Positions 12,687-22,180 of a DNA stretch of 64,000 bases are shown in pieces. The translations under genes and the position numbers were made by a program. The stretch's first letter is position 1. Each line of letters opens with the position of its first letter. Under the pieces are notes generated by a model. That model saw nothing but the letters and a program-made list of their open reading frames with translations, ran no database searches and was not told where the DNA came from. Source of the DNA: Polaromonas sp. JS666 (GTDB lineage: Bacteria > Pseudomonadota > Gammaproteobacteria > Burkholderiales > Burkholderiaceae_C); NCBI RefSeq assembly GCF_900103405.1, contig NZ_FNHX01000001.1, forward strand, positions 248,001 through 312,000, written 5' to 3'.

Positions 12687-13895
12687 TCAGGGCTTCACGG
12701 GCGGCGCAACCGCCGCGCCCTCAATGCCATGGCGCGACAGCGCCGCGGCCACAAAACCGGACGCTTTCATCTCTTCGACAAAGGCCGCCAGGTAACGCGC
12801 GCCGGCTTCACGCCCTTTGGGCAGGCCAATGGCCTGGTTGATCACCATAAAGCGCCCCGGCAGCAGGCGCAGGCCGGCCAGGCGTTTGGCGTCGGCTTCG
12901 AGCTGCTGCTTGACGCCGGCCGCCACCTCCAGGTTTTGCGCGACCATGACGTCGGTCACCGCCGGTGAGGTTGGGGCCTTCACCAGCCTGGCGGCCTTGA
13001 GTTCGCGGCTCAGGTAAAGGTCGTAGGCGCTGCCGTTGCCGACCACGACGCGGTGGGCCGCCTGGTCCACGTCTTCATTGCGGCGTATCGGCGAGTCGTT
13101 TCGCACCAGATAGGCGCCTTCGATGATGACGTAGGGCGGCGTCTGCAGCATGTCGGCGCCGCGCACCGGGTCTATCGCGACAAAGGCGATGTCGACCTGA
13201 GCATCCCTGACCGCCTCCACCACCTTGCCGGCCGACGTGAAGGTCACCAGTTCAACCGGTACGCCCAGCCGCCTGCCTAGCTCGTTGGACAAATCCACCG
13301 AGACGCCGCGCGGTGAACCGTCCGGCAAGCGAATCGCCAGGATGGGGTTACCGAAATTGATGGCGGCTTTGAGCTTGCCGGAAGGCGCCAGTTCGGCGAT
13401 GGGCGCCGGCGGCTTGGTGGCGCAGCCCAGCAGCACAAAAGCCGCCAGCGCCAGCACGGCCAGCGCGGCAAGCCACCACCACAAGCCGTTGGAGCTGCGC
13501 ACCTGGCCCGGGGACAGTCCTTCGCTCGCGCCCGGTCCCATACCCGTATCCGTGTCCAGTCCCGTGCGCCCGGCCTCCACCGCATCCTTGGCTTCCTTCA
13601 GCCCCATACCCGTCAGGCCCCGCAAGCGCCGTACCGCCTCGATCTTGTTGCCCTGGTCCAGCGCCTCCTGCACCTGCGCGGGCAGGGGCGCGCCGGCGGG
13701 CAAGGCCTTGGGCGCGAAGCCGCCCGCTGGTGCTTCGCCGCGCAGATAGGCTTCCAGCGCGTCCTTGGTTTCCTTCAGGCCCAGGCCGGTGCCGGCGCGC
13801 ATCAGCTGGATGGCTTCGACCAGGTTGCCGCGCTGCAAGGCGTCCTGCACAGGCTGGGGAAGGCTGGGGGCGGAAAGAGGTTCAGGAGGGGTCAT
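12687..13895 (-). CDS. Fusion: two ribosomal L7/L12 C-terminal-like motifs, membrane anchor, family 3 solute-binding domain
   Basis: The product is 402 residues from the ATG at 13895 (GAGG five bases upstream). Residues about 14-50 and 71-108 each hold a copy of the helix-turn motif known from the L7/L12 C-terminal domain: TGLGLKETKDALE and TGMGLKEAKDAVE. A Gly/Ser/Pro linker leads to one transmembrane helix (about 138-157, ending LLGC). From about 168 to 395 there is a family 3 extracellular solute-binding domain (SGKLKAAINFGNP, VSVDLSNELGRRLG, VDIAFVAIDP), the type that binds amino acids for ABC importers or acts as a receptor. No permease or ATPase is adjacent. The layout implies a cytoplasmic L12-like part and a periplasmic binding part. 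The LLGC may be a lipobox or simply the helix end. Confidence 0.8.
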   Translation of the reverse strand: MTPPEPLSAPSLPQPVQDALQRGNLVEAIQLMRAGTGLGLKETKDALEAYLRGEAPAGGFAPKALPAGAPLPAQVQEALDQGNKIEAVRRLRGLTGMGLKEAKDAVEAGRTGLDTDTGMGPGASEGLSPGQVRSSNGLWWWLAALAVLALAAFVLLGCATKPPAPIAELAPSGKLKAAINFGNPILAIRLPDGSPRGVSVDLSNELGRRLGVPVELVTFTSAGKVVEAVRDAQVDIAFVAIDPVRGADMLQTPPYVIIEGAYLVRNDSPIRRNEDVDQAAHRVVVGNGSAYDLYLSRELKAARLVKAPTSPAVTDVMVAQNLEVAAGVKQQLEADAKRLAGLRLLPGRFMVINQAIGLPKGREAGARYLAAFVEEMKASGFVAAALSRHGIEGAAVAPPVKP

Positions 13896-14033
13896 GCGTG
13901 CCTCGACTGCGCGGCGGAACACAGGGAAAAAACAAAGCGCTTGGGCATGGAGGCTCCAGAAGGGGGGTCAGCCATTGGAACGGCCCCCGCCACCGACGTC
14001 AATCGGCAATTCGCCCCATCCGCTTGGCCCCAG

Positions 14034-14061
14034 GAAAAAAGCAGCCCAAAGGCTGCTTTTT
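14034..14061 (-). terminator. Rho-independent terminator after the parvulin gene
   Basis: AGCAGCC (14040-14046) pairs perfectly with GGCTGCT (14051-14057) across a 4-base loop, with T/A runs on both sides. On the minus strand the stem is followed by six T residues, placing it just downstream of the peptidyl-prolyl isomerase gene. The flanking runs make it potentially bidirectional. Confidence 0.8.
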
Positions 14062-14104
14062 CAGAAGAGGCAGGGCGGGCAGGATGCCCGCGGTGCTGTG
14101 CGGT

Positions 14105-14890
14105 TTATTCGACCTTGGCTTTTTTGCGCAGGTCGGCCTGGAAGGTGGCCAGCTTTTGCTGCTGCATCGACTGGGCGATCTGTGGTTTGACTTCCTCATA
14201 CGAAGGCAGCTGCGCCGTGCGGATGTCGTCGACACGGATGATGTGGTAGCCGAACTGGGTCTTCACCGGGGTTTCGGTGGTCTGGCCCTTGGCCAGCTTG
14301 CCCAGCGCTTCGCTGAACTCAGGCACGTAGCTGGAAGGGTTGGCCCAGTCCAGGTCGCCGCCCTTGGCGCCGGATCCGGGGTCCTTGGATTTCTTCTTGG
14401 CGATCTCGTCGAATTTGCCGCCTTTTTTCAGGCTGGCAATGATTTCCTTGGCTTCGGCTTCTTTTTCCACCAGGATGTGGCGCGCCTTGTATTCCTTGCC
14501 GCCGTTGGCTTCGGCGAACTTGTCGTACTCGGCCTTCATTTCGGCTTCGGTGACCGGGTTGTTCTTCTGGTAGTCGGCGAACAGCTCGCGGATCAGGATG
14601 GTCTGGCGCGCCAGTTCCATCTGCACCTTGACGTCTTCGCTGGTGGAGAGGCCGCGTTTTTCGGCTTCCTGCATGAAGACCTCGCGCGCGATCACTTCCT
14701 CGCGCAGCTGGGATTCCATGTCCGGCGTCACGGGCCGGCCCGACTTGGCGACCTGCTGGGCCAGCGAGTCCAGGCGGGACTTGGGAACGGCCTTGCCATT
14801 GACGATGGCGAGGTTTTGCGCCAGGACGCCTTGGGCGCCCAGGGCCAGCAGGCCCGCAACAGCGGTAGCCAGTACAAATTGTTTCTTCAT
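14105..14890 (-). CDS. Periplasmic parvulin-type peptidyl-prolyl cis-trans isomerase
   Basis: The product is 261 residues with a Sec signal peptide (MKKQFVLATAV to GVLAQ, cleavage near residue 25). A SurA-N-like helical region follows, then one PpiC/rotamase domain at about 130-225 (YKARHILVEKE, GGDLDWANPSSYVPEF, TQFGYHIIRVDDI). Proteins of this build isomerise prolyl bonds and act as chaperones for outer-membrane proteins in the periplasm. It lies downstream of bolA on the same strand with a 90-base gap and ends at a strong terminator. Calling it SurA would be too specific: it has a single PpiC domain. Confidence 0.9.
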   Translation of the reverse strand: MKKQFVLATAVAGLLALGAQGVLAQNLAIVNGKAVPKSRLDSLAQQVAKSGRPVTPDMESQLREEVIAREVFMQEAEKRGLSTSEDVKVQMELARQTILIRELFADYQKNNPVTEAEMKAEYDKFAEANGGKEYKARHILVEKEAEAKEIIASLKKGGKFDEIAKKKSKDPGSGAKGGDLDWANPSSYVPEFSEALGKLAKGQTTETPVKTQFGYHIIRVDDIRTAQLPSYEEVKPQIAQSMQQQKLATFQADLRKKAKVE

Positions 14891-14979
14891 GGTGTCTTGC
14901 AGTCCTTTGGTGAATGCTTGGGTTGGCGTCTGGAGGGGGCCTGGCCTTCGCGGCCGGAGTTATAGAGGCGCCGCGGTTT

Positions 14980-15273
14980 TCAGGGTGACTCGATGATCTC
15001 GATCGCCAGGGCGTGCAGGCCCTGGTCAATGAAATTTTGCAGTGCATCATACACAAGGCGGTGGCGCGCCACCCGGCTTTGGCCGGTAAAGAGCGGGCTC
15101 GCGATGCGGATGCGGAAGTGGCTGCCGTAGCCTTCGGCGTTGGCACCCGAATGCCCGGCATGGGCGGCGCTTTCGTCCAGCACCTCCAGCCTTGTGGGCT
15201 GCAGCCGCGCCTGCAGCTGCAGTTCTATGTCATGGGCGCGCACGGGCAGGGCGCTGGAAACGCCGGCCATCAT
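14980..15273 (-). CDS. BolA family protein
   Basis: The product is 97 residues. The BolA/IbaG fold signature is clear: RLEVLDESAAHAGHSG, then SHFRIRIASPLFTGQSRVA and RHRLVYDAL. BolA-type proteins partner monothiol glutaredoxins in Fe-S handling and affect cell shape and stress responses. The start is ATGATG (15273 or 15270) and overlaps the TGA of yciB, so the two are translationally coupled. The order yciB-bolA-parvulin is recurrent in Burkholderiales. Confidence 0.92.
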   Translation of the reverse strand: MMAGVSSALPVRAHDIELQLQARLQPTRLEVLDESAAHAGHSGANAEGYGSHFRIRIASPLFTGQSRVARHRLVYDALQNFIDQGLHALAIEIIESP

Positions 15274-15896
15274 GGCGTGGTGCCGGGTTTGATGTGCTTG
15301 TTGAGGTACACCGCCTGCGCCAGCACAAACACCACCATCAGGCCCAGGCCGCCGAAGAGCTTGAAATTGACCCAGGTGTCGGTGGAGAAGGTGAAGGCCA
15401 CCCACAGGTTGAGCAGGCCCATGACGGCAAAAAAGCCGATCCAGCTGAAATTGACGGCTCGCCAGATGGCGTCCGGCAGCTCCATCTGCGCGCCCATCAG
15501 CGACTTGATGCCGTTTTTCTTGAAGACCAACTGGCCGACCAGCAGGGCGCTGCCCATGACCCAGTAGAGCACCGTGGGCTTCCATTTGATGAAGTTTTCA
15601 CTGTGGAAATAGATCGTGGCGCCGCCCAGCACAGTGACCAGCGCCAGGCTGACCCACAGCATGGTGTCCACCTTTTTGCCGCGCGCCTTGAGCCAGAGGA
15701 TTTGCGCCAGCGTGGCGATGATCACCACCACGGTGGCCAGCAGCACCGGCGCCTCCGAGGGGCCCACCACGCCGCCCGAGACCATAAAACCCAGCCAGTC
15801 GGTGGCCGTCGTCGCGGCCCAATCCTTGTGGCCTTCGGCGTACTTGAACATGCCGAAAAACAGGACGATGGGTAAAAAGTCGAAAAGAATTTTCAT
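15270..15896 (-). CDS. yciB: Inner membrane septation protein YciB (IspZ family)
   Basis: The product is 208 residues from the ATG at 15896, with five to six hydrophobic helices. It has the family opening MKILFDFLPIVLFFGMFKY and the conserved WKPTVLYWVMG and WIGFFAVMGLLNLWVAF segments. Members sit in the inner membrane and influence cell envelope synthesis and division. A GATAAT hexamer lies 6 bases before the ATG with no ribosome site, suggesting a leaderless message. The stop overlaps the bolA start. Confidence 0.93.
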   Translation of the reverse strand: MKILFDFLPIVLFFGMFKYAEGHKDWAATTATDWLGFMVSGGVVGPSEAPVLLATVVVIIATLAQILWLKARGKKVDTMLWVSLALVTVLGGATIYFHSENFIKWKPTVLYWVMGSALLVGQLVFKKNGIKSLMGAQMELPDAIWRAVNFSWIGFFAVMGLLNLWVAFTFSTDTWVNFKLFGGLGLMVVFVLAQAVYLNKHIKPGTTP

Positions 15897-15908
15897 GTGC
15901 TGATTATC
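15897..15908 (-). promoter_or_regulatory. -10-like hexamer placed for leaderless yciB transcription
   Basis: On the minus strand GATAAT (15903-15908) is followed by six bases and then ATG. TTCAAA (15926-15931, minus strand) stands 17 bases further upstream and could be a weak -35. The gap leaves no space for a Shine-Dalgarno. Confidence 0.4.
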
Positions 15909-15980
15909 TGGCCTAAGCGCTGGCCTTTGAACGATCCCCAGCCGGGCGCGCGGCCCGGCCCCCATGCATTCCGTGCGCCC

Positions 15981-16394
15981 TCAGGCTTTTGGTTTGAAGT
16001 CGAGGGAGGCCGAATTCATGCAGTAGCGCAGGCCGGTTGGCGTCGGCCCATCCGGGAACACATGGCCCAGGTGCGCGCCGCAGCTGGCGCACACCGTTTC
16101 GGTGCGCACCATGCCGTGCTTGCGGTCCACGATTTCCTCGATCGCGCCCGGCACGGCCTCCTCGGAAAAGCTGGGCCAGCCGCAGCCGGCGTCGAATTTG
16201 GTCTCGGAGTCGAACAGCTTGGCGCCGCAGCAAATGCAGTGGTAGCTGCCGTCGGCCCAGACGGCTTCGTACTTGCCGGTATAGGGGCGTTCGGTGGCGG
16301 CGTGGCGCGTGACTTCAAAGGCGGCTGGTTCGGCCCCTTTTTCGGCCAGCAGGGCTTTCCATTCGGCGTCGGTTTTCTGGATCTTGGCGCTCAT
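15981..16394 (-). CDS. msrB: Peptide-methionine (R)-S-oxide reductase MsrB
   Basis: Repairs the R epimer of methionine sulfoxide using thioredoxin. The product is 137 residues from the ATG at 16394. Two zinc-binding Cys pairs are visible (CICCGAKLF and [10 protein letters not shown]). The conserved GCGWPSF precedes them, and the catalytic Cys lies in [10 protein letters not shown] near the C terminus. AGGA before the start is a reasonable ribosome site. It follows selO at a distance of 29 bases; both act in oxidative stress responses, so co-transcription is plausible. Confidence 0.96.
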   Translation of the reverse strand: MSAKIQKTDAEWKALLAEKGAEPAAFEVTRHAATERPYTGKYEAVWADGSYHCICCGAKLFDSETKFDAGCGWPSFSEEAVPGAIEEIVDRKHGMVRTETVCASCGAHLGHVFPDGPTPTGLRYCMNSASLDFKPKA

Positions 16395-16423
16395 ATTCCG
16401 GGTCCTGTGGTGTGGCTTTGATG

Positions 16424-17926
16424 TTACGAACTGCAACTAATTTCAATCGACGAAGCCCAGTCGGGCGGGAAACCGGCAAAACTCTCATGGCCGGGATGCT
16501 CCTCACATGGGGATTGCAGCAGGGCAAGCAAGGTGTCGACACCCGAAAAGTCTTTTAGTTTCGCCGCGCGTATGGCTTCTTCGCCCAGGTGGTTGCGCAG
16601 CACGAATTTCGGGTTGCTCTTGTGCATCAGGCCGGCCCGCAGTGCCTGGTCCACGCCGGCCAGCCGCCGCGAATAGTCCTGCGCCCAGGTGTTGAAGGAT
16701 TCGCGGTCGAAGAACAGGTCGCGCACAGGTTCGTGGCCGCTTTGCGGCGTGAAGCCGTTCAGGCGCCGCCAGAAGATGCTGTAGTCGACCTTGTTCCCGG
16801 CCAGCAGCTTGAAGCAATTGTCCACCAGGGCCTTGTCATCCGGCTGCTCGTCCGCCAGGCCCAGCTTGGCGCGCATGCGCGCGTAGAGGGCGTCGGGAAA
16901 CAAGGTTTTGTAAGGCTCCAGCGCGGCCAGCGCGAGTTCCTGCTCGCCTATCAGCGGCAGCAGGGCCTGGCCCAGGCAGAACAAATTCCAGTAGGCCATG
17001 TTCGGCTGGCGGTTGTAGGCATAGCGGCCCTGGGCGTCCGAATGGTTGCAGATGTGGTTGGGGTCGAAGGCGTCCAGGAACTGGAAGGGGCCGTAGTCTA
17101 TGGTCAGGCCCAGGATGCTCATGTTGTCGGTGTTCATCACGCCGTGGCAAAAGCCCACGGCCTGCCAGGCCGCCATCAGATGGGCCGTGCGTTCGCTGAC
17201 GGCCTCCAGCAGGGCCGCATAAGGCTGCGGTGCCTCGCGGCAATCGGGGTAAAAGCGGTCTATGACGTAGTCGGCCAGGGCCTTGAGCTGGGCGTGCTGG
17301 CCGCTGTAGCTGAAGTGCTCGAAATGCCCGAAGCGGATAAAGCTGGGTGCGGCGCGCGTCACCACGGCGGCGGTTTCGATTTCCTCGCGCCGCACCGGCG
17401 CGTCTGAGCCCGTGACGCACAGCGCCCGTGTGGTCGGTATGCCCAGGCCGTGCATGGCCTCGGAGCACAAAAACTCGCGAATCGAGCTGCGCAGCACGGC
17501 CCGGCCGTCGCCCATGCGCGAATACGGGGTTTTGCCGGCGCCCTTGAGCTGGATTTCCTGCGGGCCGCCCGGGCTGTCGATCTCGCCCAGCAGCAGCGCG
17601 CGGCCGTCACCCAGTTGCCCGGCCCAGACGCCGAACTGGTGGCCGCTGTAAACGCTGGCCAGGGGCCGCGAGCCCGGCAACTGGCGGTTGCCCGTGAGGG
17701 CTTCCAGGGTGTCGGCCGATTCCAGCCAGCTGTCTTCAAGCCCGAGCTCACGCGCGAACGCGCGGCTTTTACCCACCCAGTAGGGCGAAGGCAGGGGCGT
17801 CGGCTGAAGCTCGGTGTAAAAGTCCGGGCCCAGGGCGGCAAAGCTGTTGACCCAGTTCAGGCCGGGGGAGCCGGCCTGCGCCAATGTGTTTTCGGGCGCG
17901 TCGGTGGCGGGGAGTGGAAGGCTCAT
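16424..17926 (-). CDS. selO: Protein adenylyltransferase SelO (YdiU)
   Basis: A pseudokinase-fold enzyme that transfers AMP from ATP to proteins, linked to redox homeostasis. The product is 500 residues. Family motifs in order: [78 protein letters not shown]. The C terminus ends CSS; the Cys occupies the place of selenocysteine in animal SelO. The start ATG at 17926 has no clear Shine-Dalgarno. Confidence 0.95.
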   Translation of the reverse strand: MSLPLPATDAPENTLAQAGSPGLNWVNSFAALGPDFYTELQPTPLPSPYWVGKSRAFARELGLEDSWLESADTLEALTGNRQLPGSRPLASVYSGHQFGVWAGQLGDGRALLLGEIDSPGGPQEIQLKGAGKTPYSRMGDGRAVLRSSIREFLCSEAMHGLGIPTTRALCVTGSDAPVRREEIETAAVVTRAAPSFIRFGHFEHFSYSGQHAQLKALADYVIDRFYPDCREAPQPYAALLEAVSERTAHLMAAWQAVGFCHGVMNTDNMSILGLTIDYGPFQFLDAFDPNHICNHSDAQGRYAYNRQPNMAYWNLFCLGQALLPLIGEQELALAALEPYKTLFPDALYARMRAKLGLADEQPDDKALVDNCFKLLAGNKVDYSIFWRRLNGFTPQSGHEPVRDLFFDRESFNTWAQDYSRRLAGVDQALRAGLMHKSNPKFVLRNHLGEEAIRAAKLKDFSGVDTLLALLQSPCEEHPGHESFAGFPPDWASSIEISCSS

Positions 17927-17969
17927 GGCCTCATTGTGCTATCGCCCCGGTACCTGTGCCGGACTGGGG

Positions 17970-18674
17970 TCAAGCCTTGTCCGGCGTTGGCCGGCTGGCA
18001 TAGGCCGCCAGCGCCTGCTCGTCGAGCAGGGCCACGCGGCCGAACTCCAGCGACACCAGGCCCAGCCCCTCCAGGGTCTGCAGCACGCGGTTGACGGTCT
18101 GGCGCGACAGGCCAGCCAGGTGGCCCAGTTCTTCTTGTGACAGCAGCAGCTTGCGCCGGCCCTGCCAGAACACCCGGCTCAGGTACAGCGCCACACGCTG
18201 CTCGGGTGCGCGCAAACGGCCCGCCTCGATGATGGTCATGGCCTGGGCCAGGCGCCGGTTCAGGTGGGCGACCAGGTAGTGGTTGAAGTCCAGGGAGCCG
18301 GCCAGCAGCTCGTCGAATTCAGCGCGCGGCAGGCAGAGCAGCGTGGTGTCGCGCAGCGCGATCACGTCGTAACGGCGCGGCTCGGTCTTGAGCGTCGAGC
18401 CCTCGCCAAACCACTCGCCGTCGGGCACACCCAGGAAGGCCGACACCCGGCCTTCGGGCGAGGTGCTTTGCAGTTTCACCAAACCCGACAGCACCGCATA
18501 CCAGCCCTGGACCGGCGCGCCCGCGCCCAGCAGCACTTCGCCTTTGCGCCCGTCCAGCGTGAAGCTGCGCTCCAGCAAGCGCGCCTGGTGCTCGGCCGTC
18601 AGGCCGGGAAACCAGGGCTGGCCGCTGAGGAAGCGATGCGGCAAAGAGGCGAGGTCAAAGGGCATGGGCGTCAT
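17970..18674 (-). CDS. Crp/Fnr family transcriptional regulator
   Basis: The product is 234 residues. The N-terminal cyclic-nucleotide-binding beta-roll spans about 25-140 (GEVLLGAGAPVQGWYAVLSG), the dimerisation helix follows, and a C-terminal winged helix occupies about 160-220 (LSQEELGHLAGLSRQTVNRV). No Cys cluster for an Fnr-type Fe-S centre is seen, so the ligand is open. A GGAGG ribosome site precedes the ATG. It is divergent from the acyl-CoA synthetase gene with 221 bases between the starts, a natural place for an operator, so it may control that gene. This is inferred from position only. Confidence 0.9.
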   Translation of the reverse strand: MTPMPFDLASLPHRFLSGQPWFPGLTAEHQARLLERSFTLDGRKGEVLLGAGAPVQGWYAVLSGLVKLQSTSPEGRVSAFLGVPDGEWFGEGSTLKTEPRRYDVIALRDTTLLCLPRAEFDELLAGSLDFNHYLVAHLNRRLAQAMTIIEAGRLRAPEQRVALYLSRVFWQGRRKLLLSQEELGHLAGLSRQTVNRVLQTLEGLGLVSLEFGRVALLDEQALAAYASRPTPDKA

Positions 18675-18895
18675 TGTCCTCCGGCCGCGGCACGGGGGTA
18701 TTTACCTAGAACCTGTCGGCCGGACGACAGGCTTTGCGTTTCGCGCGACTGGCGGCGACAGTCAGGCACGCGGTGTCGCCAAGGCGGCGGCGCTGGGGAC
18801 TTTCCCGAGGCCTGAGGCGCAAGCCCAGGGGTACCATGGCCGCGCAGACAGTTGATTCACCCACACGCCCACCGGGCAGGAAAGGAAAGCCGACG

Positions 18896-20524
18896 ATGTT
18901 AGGTTTGATGCAAAGCCAGCCACTGCTGATTTCCGGTTTGATCGAGTTTGCGGAGCGCCACCACGGCGACGCCGAAATCGTCTCGCGCCGCGTGGAAGGC
19001 GACCTGCATCGCTACAGCTACAAGGACATGGGCCAGCGCGCCCGCCGCGTCGCCAAGGCGCTGGACGGCCTCAAGCTGGCCTTCAGCGACCGGGTCGCCA
19101 CGCTGGCCTGGAACGGCTACCGCCACCTGGAGCTGTATTACGGCGTGAGCGGCTCGGGCCGCGTGCTGCACACCATCAACCCGCGCCTGCACCCGGACCA
19201 GATCGCCTGGATTGCCAACCATGCCGAGGACCAGGTGCTGTGCTTCGACCTGAGCTTCCTGCCGCTGGTGCAGGCCGTGCACGCCCGCTGCCCCACCATC
19301 AAGCACTACATCGCGCTGTGCGACGCCGACAAGCTGCCGGCCGATTCGGGTGTGCCTAACCTGCAGAGCTATGAAAGCTGGATAGACGCGCAAAACACCG
19401 GCTACACCTGGCCCAGCTTTGACGAGAACACGGCTTCGAGCATGTGCTACACCAGCGGCACCACCGGCAACCCCAAGGCCGCGCTCTACAGCCACCGCTC
19501 CAGCACGCTGCATGCCTATGCGGCCGCGCTGCCCGATGTGATGTGCATCTCGGCGCGCGATTCCATCCTGCCCGTGGTGCCCATGTTCCACGTCAACGCC
19601 TGGGGCATTCCGTACTCGGCCGCGCTTACCGGCGCCAAGCTGGTGTTCCCCGGCCCGGCGCTGGACGGCAAGTCGATCTATGAGCTGATAGAGGCCGAGA
19701 AAGTCACCTACGCGGCCGGCGTGCCCACTGTGTGGCAGATGCTGCTGACCCATATGAAACCCGCGGGCCTGAAGTTCTCCACCCTGAAGCGCACCGTCAT
19801 AGGCGGCTCGGCCTGCCCGCCGGCCATGATCCATGCCTTCCGCGAGGACTACGGCGTGGAGGTGCTGCACGCCTGGGGCATGACCGAGATGAGCCCGCTG
19901 GGCACGCTGTGCACGCTCAAGAACAAGCACGACGCGCTGCCCGAAGCCGAAAAAATGAAGATACGCCTCAAGCAGGGGCGCGCCATCTACGGCGTCGACA
20001 TGAAGATCGTTGACGCCAACGGTGAGGAACTGCCCTGGGACGGCAAGGTCTTCGGCGACTTGCACGTCAAGGGGCCGTGGATCGTGCGCGAATACTTCAA
20101 GGGCGAGGGCGGCGACCCGCTGGTGGACGGCTGGTTTCCCACGGGCGACGTCGGCACCATAGACCCCGACGGCTACCTGCAGATCACCGACCGCAGCAAG
20201 GACGTCATCAAGTCGGGCGGCGAATGGATCAGCTCCATCGAGATCGAGAACATCGCCGTGGCCCACCCGGCCGTGGCGATGGCCGCCTGCATAGGCGTGG
20301 CCCATCCCAAGTGGGACGAGCGCCCCATCATCGCCGTCGTCAAAAAACCGGGTATGGAGGTCACGCGCGATGAGCTGCTGCGCTTCTACGAAGGCAAGAC
20401 CGCGAAATGGCAAATCCCCGACGACGTGGTTTTTGTCGACGCCATCCCGCTGGGCGCCACCGGCAAGATGCTCAAGACCAAGCTGCGCGAGATGCTCAAG
20501 GATTACAAACTGCCACAGACATGA
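18896..20524 (+). CDS. Fatty acyl-CoA synthetase (AMP-forming; AlkK/DmdB type)
   Basis: Activates a carboxylic acid to its CoA thioester through an acyl-adenylate. The product is 542 residues from the ATG at 18896 with AGGAAAGG upstream; in-frame upstream ATGs exist but lack support. Signature motifs: [19 protein letters not shown] (AMP-binding P-loop), [47 protein letters not shown], and the catalytic Lys region [12 protein letters not shown] at the C terminus. The opening [19 protein letters not shown] is like medium-chain or 3-methylthiopropionate CoA ligases. The chain length accepted cannot be told. It is probably the activating step for the beta-oxidation genes downstream. Confidence 0.92.
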   Translation: MLGLMQSQPLLISGLIEFAERHHGDAEIVSRRVEGDLHRYSYKDMGQRARRVAKALDGLKLAFSDRVATLAWNGYRHLELYYGVSGSGRVLHTINPRLHPDQIAWIANHAEDQVLCFDLSFLPLVQAVHARCPTIKHYIALCDADKLPADSGVPNLQSYESWIDAQNTGYTWPSFDENTASSMCYTSGTTGNPKAALYSHRSSTLHAYAAALPDVMCISARDSILPVVPMFHVNAWGIPYSAALTGAKLVFPGPALDGKSIYELIEAEKVTYAAGVPTVWQMLLTHMKPAGLKFSTLKRTVIGGSACPPAMIHAFREDYGVEVLHAWGMTEMSPLGTLCTLKNKHDALPEAEKMKIRLKQGRAIYGVDMKIVDANGEELPWDGKVFGDLHVKGPWIVREYFKGEGGDPLVDGWFPTGDVGTIDPDGYLQITDRSKDVIKSGGEWISSIEIENIAVAHPAVAMAACIGVAHPKWDERPIIAVVKKPGMEVTRDELLRFYEGKTAKWQIPDDVVFVDAIPLGATGKMLKTKLREMLKDYKLPQT

Positions 20525-20700
20525 GCCCCCACCTTCGCTCACTGCGTGTAGCTCTCTGCCCCCCGAGGGGGCGCTGCGCCTGCGGCCCGGCAAAGCCGGT
20601 TCCGCGGCCCCGGCTGGTACTGAAGAGTTTTCGCCGCTTAGGCCCGGGTCACAAGGGCGACATGGCGCTAGGGCATTCCCTGACGCAGTGCAGCATTAAT
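20525..20700. repeat. GC-hairpin intergenic repeat (Comamonadaceae-type)
   Basis: Immediately after the acyl-CoA synthetase stop come two compact hairpins: GCCCCC/GGGGGC (20558-20563 with 20567-20572) and CCGGC/GCCGG (20587-20591 with 20595-20599). From memory, a block with this pair of hairpins is common between genes in Comamonadaceae genomes; this could not be checked. It may also stop transcription from the upstream gene. There is no credible coding frame. Confidence 0.5.
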
Positions 20701-20769
20701 TAACCTAACCTTTGCCGCTTCCCCGTCAGGTTTTCGTTCGCACTTTCATAAATTTTCAGGAGACAAGGG

Positions 20770-22095
20770 ATGACAACCCAAACCCGATTTTTCGCGCGGC
20801 ATGCAGGCATCGCCCTGGCGGTGTCTTCCATGCTCTACAGCGGCATGACGCTGGCCCAGGCGCCGGCCAAGGCCGCCGCTCCGGCCAAAGCCGCCGTCGC
20901 GGCGCCCGCTGCCGGCGGCGCCGTGAACCTGAACCAGACCGTCAAGATCGCCTGGCTGGACCCGCTGTCCGGCCTGATGGCGGCGGTCGGCACCAACCAG
21001 CTCAAGGGCTTCCAGTTCCTGGCCGAGCAGTTCAGCAAAAAGAACAAGGCCGGCGTGAAGTTCGAGATCATCGGCATCGACAACAAGCTCAGCCCGCAGG
21101 AAACCACCAACGCGCTGAAGTCCGCCATCGACCAGGGCGCGCGCTACATCGTGCAGGGCAACGGCTCGGGCCCGGCGCTGGCCATCATGGACGCGCTGTC
21201 CAAGTACAACGAACGCAACCCCGGCAAGGAAGTCGTCTACCTCAACTACGCCGCGGTGGACCCTGACCTGACCAACAGCAAGTGCGACTACTGGCACTTC
21301 CGCCTGGATGCCGACACCTCCATGAAGATGGAGGCGCTGACCGCCTTCATGAAGGAGCAGCCGGACATCAAGAAGGTCTACCTGATCAACCAGAACTACT
21401 CGCACGGCCAGCAGGTCGCCAAGTTTGCCAAGGCCAACCTTGCATCCAAGCGCCCCGACATCCAGATCGTCGGTGAAGACCTGCACCCGCTGGCCCAGGT
21501 GCGCGACTTCGCGCCCTACATCGCCAAGATCAAGCAGTCGGGCGCCGACACCGTGATCACCGGCAACTGGGGCTCCGACCTTTCGCTGCTGGTCAAGGCC
21601 GCCAACGAGGCGGGCCTGAACAACGTCAAGTTCTACACCTACTACGCCGGCGTCACCGGCACGCCGACCGCGCTGGGCGCGGGCTCGGCCGGGCGCGTCT
21701 ACATGGTGTCCTACAACCACCTCAACATGGGCGGCGAGATCCAGCAGATCCAGGCCGAGTACAAAAAGAAGTTCAATGACGACTTCTACACCGGCGCGAT
21801 TTACCACGCCTTCACCATCCTGACCGAAGCCATGGCGCAGACCAAGTCGACCGAGCCGGCCGTGGTGGCCAAGGCCATGGAAGGCCTGCGCTTCAAGAGC
21901 TTTAACGGCGACGTTGAGATGCGCAAGACCGACCACCAGCTGCAACAGGGCCTTTACATCGACAAATGGGAAAAAGCCGGCGGCAAATACCCCTACGATG
22001 CCGAGAACACGGGCTACACCTTTGTGCCGGTCAAATACTATGAGCCCTATGTGGCCAGCACGCCCACCTCGTGCCAGATGAAGCGCCCGGGATGA
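20770..22095 (+). CDS. Branched-chain amino acid-type ABC transporter, periplasmic substrate-binding protein
   Basis: The product is 441 residues. A signal peptide (cleavage around MTLAQ near residue 30) is followed by an Ala/Lys/Pro linker and a type I periplasmic binding fold of the LivK family (VKIAWLDPLSGLMAAVGTNQ, NALKSAIDQGARYIVQGNG, TVITGNWGSDLSLLVKAANE). AGGAGA precedes the ATG. It leads the importer operon but is separated from the permeases by a terminator, as is usual where the binding protein is made in excess. Liv-type binding proteins also take aromatic or short-chain acids, and the neighbourhood points that way. Confidence 0.93.
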   Translation: MTTQTRFFARHAGIALAVSSMLYSGMTLAQAPAKAAAPAKAAVAAPAAGGAVNLNQTVKIAWLDPLSGLMAAVGTNQLKGFQFLAEQFSKKNKAGVKFEIIGIDNKLSPQETTNALKSAIDQGARYIVQGNGSGPALAIMDALSKYNERNPGKEVVYLNYAAVDPDLTNSKCDYWHFRLDADTSMKMEALTAFMKEQPDIKKVYLINQNYSHGQQVAKFAKANLASKRPDIQIVGEDLHPLAQVRDFAPYIAKIKQSGADTVITGNWGSDLSLLVKAANEAGLNNVKFYTYYAGVTGTPTALGAGSAGRVYMVSYNHLNMGGEIQQIQAEYKKKFNDDFYTGAIYHAFTILTEAMAQTKSTEPAVVAKAMEGLRFKSFNGDVEMRKTDHQLQQGLYIDKWEKAGGKYPYDAENTGYTFVPVKYYEPYVASTPTSCQMKRPG

Positions 22096-22120
22096 CACCG
22101 GCGTCCCGCTGACGGACCCA

Positions 22121-22148
22121 GGCCCGATCCGAGTTCGGGCCTTTTTTT
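22121..22148 (+). terminator. Intra-operon terminator after the substrate-binding protein gene
   Basis: GGCCCGA (22121-22127) pairs with TCGGGCC (22135-22141), followed by seven T residues. It lies between the binding-protein gene and the first permease, so partial termination would give more binding protein than membrane components. Confidence 0.85.
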
Positions 22149-22180
22149 CATCCGGCTTTTATTGCAACAGGCGCTTATCG

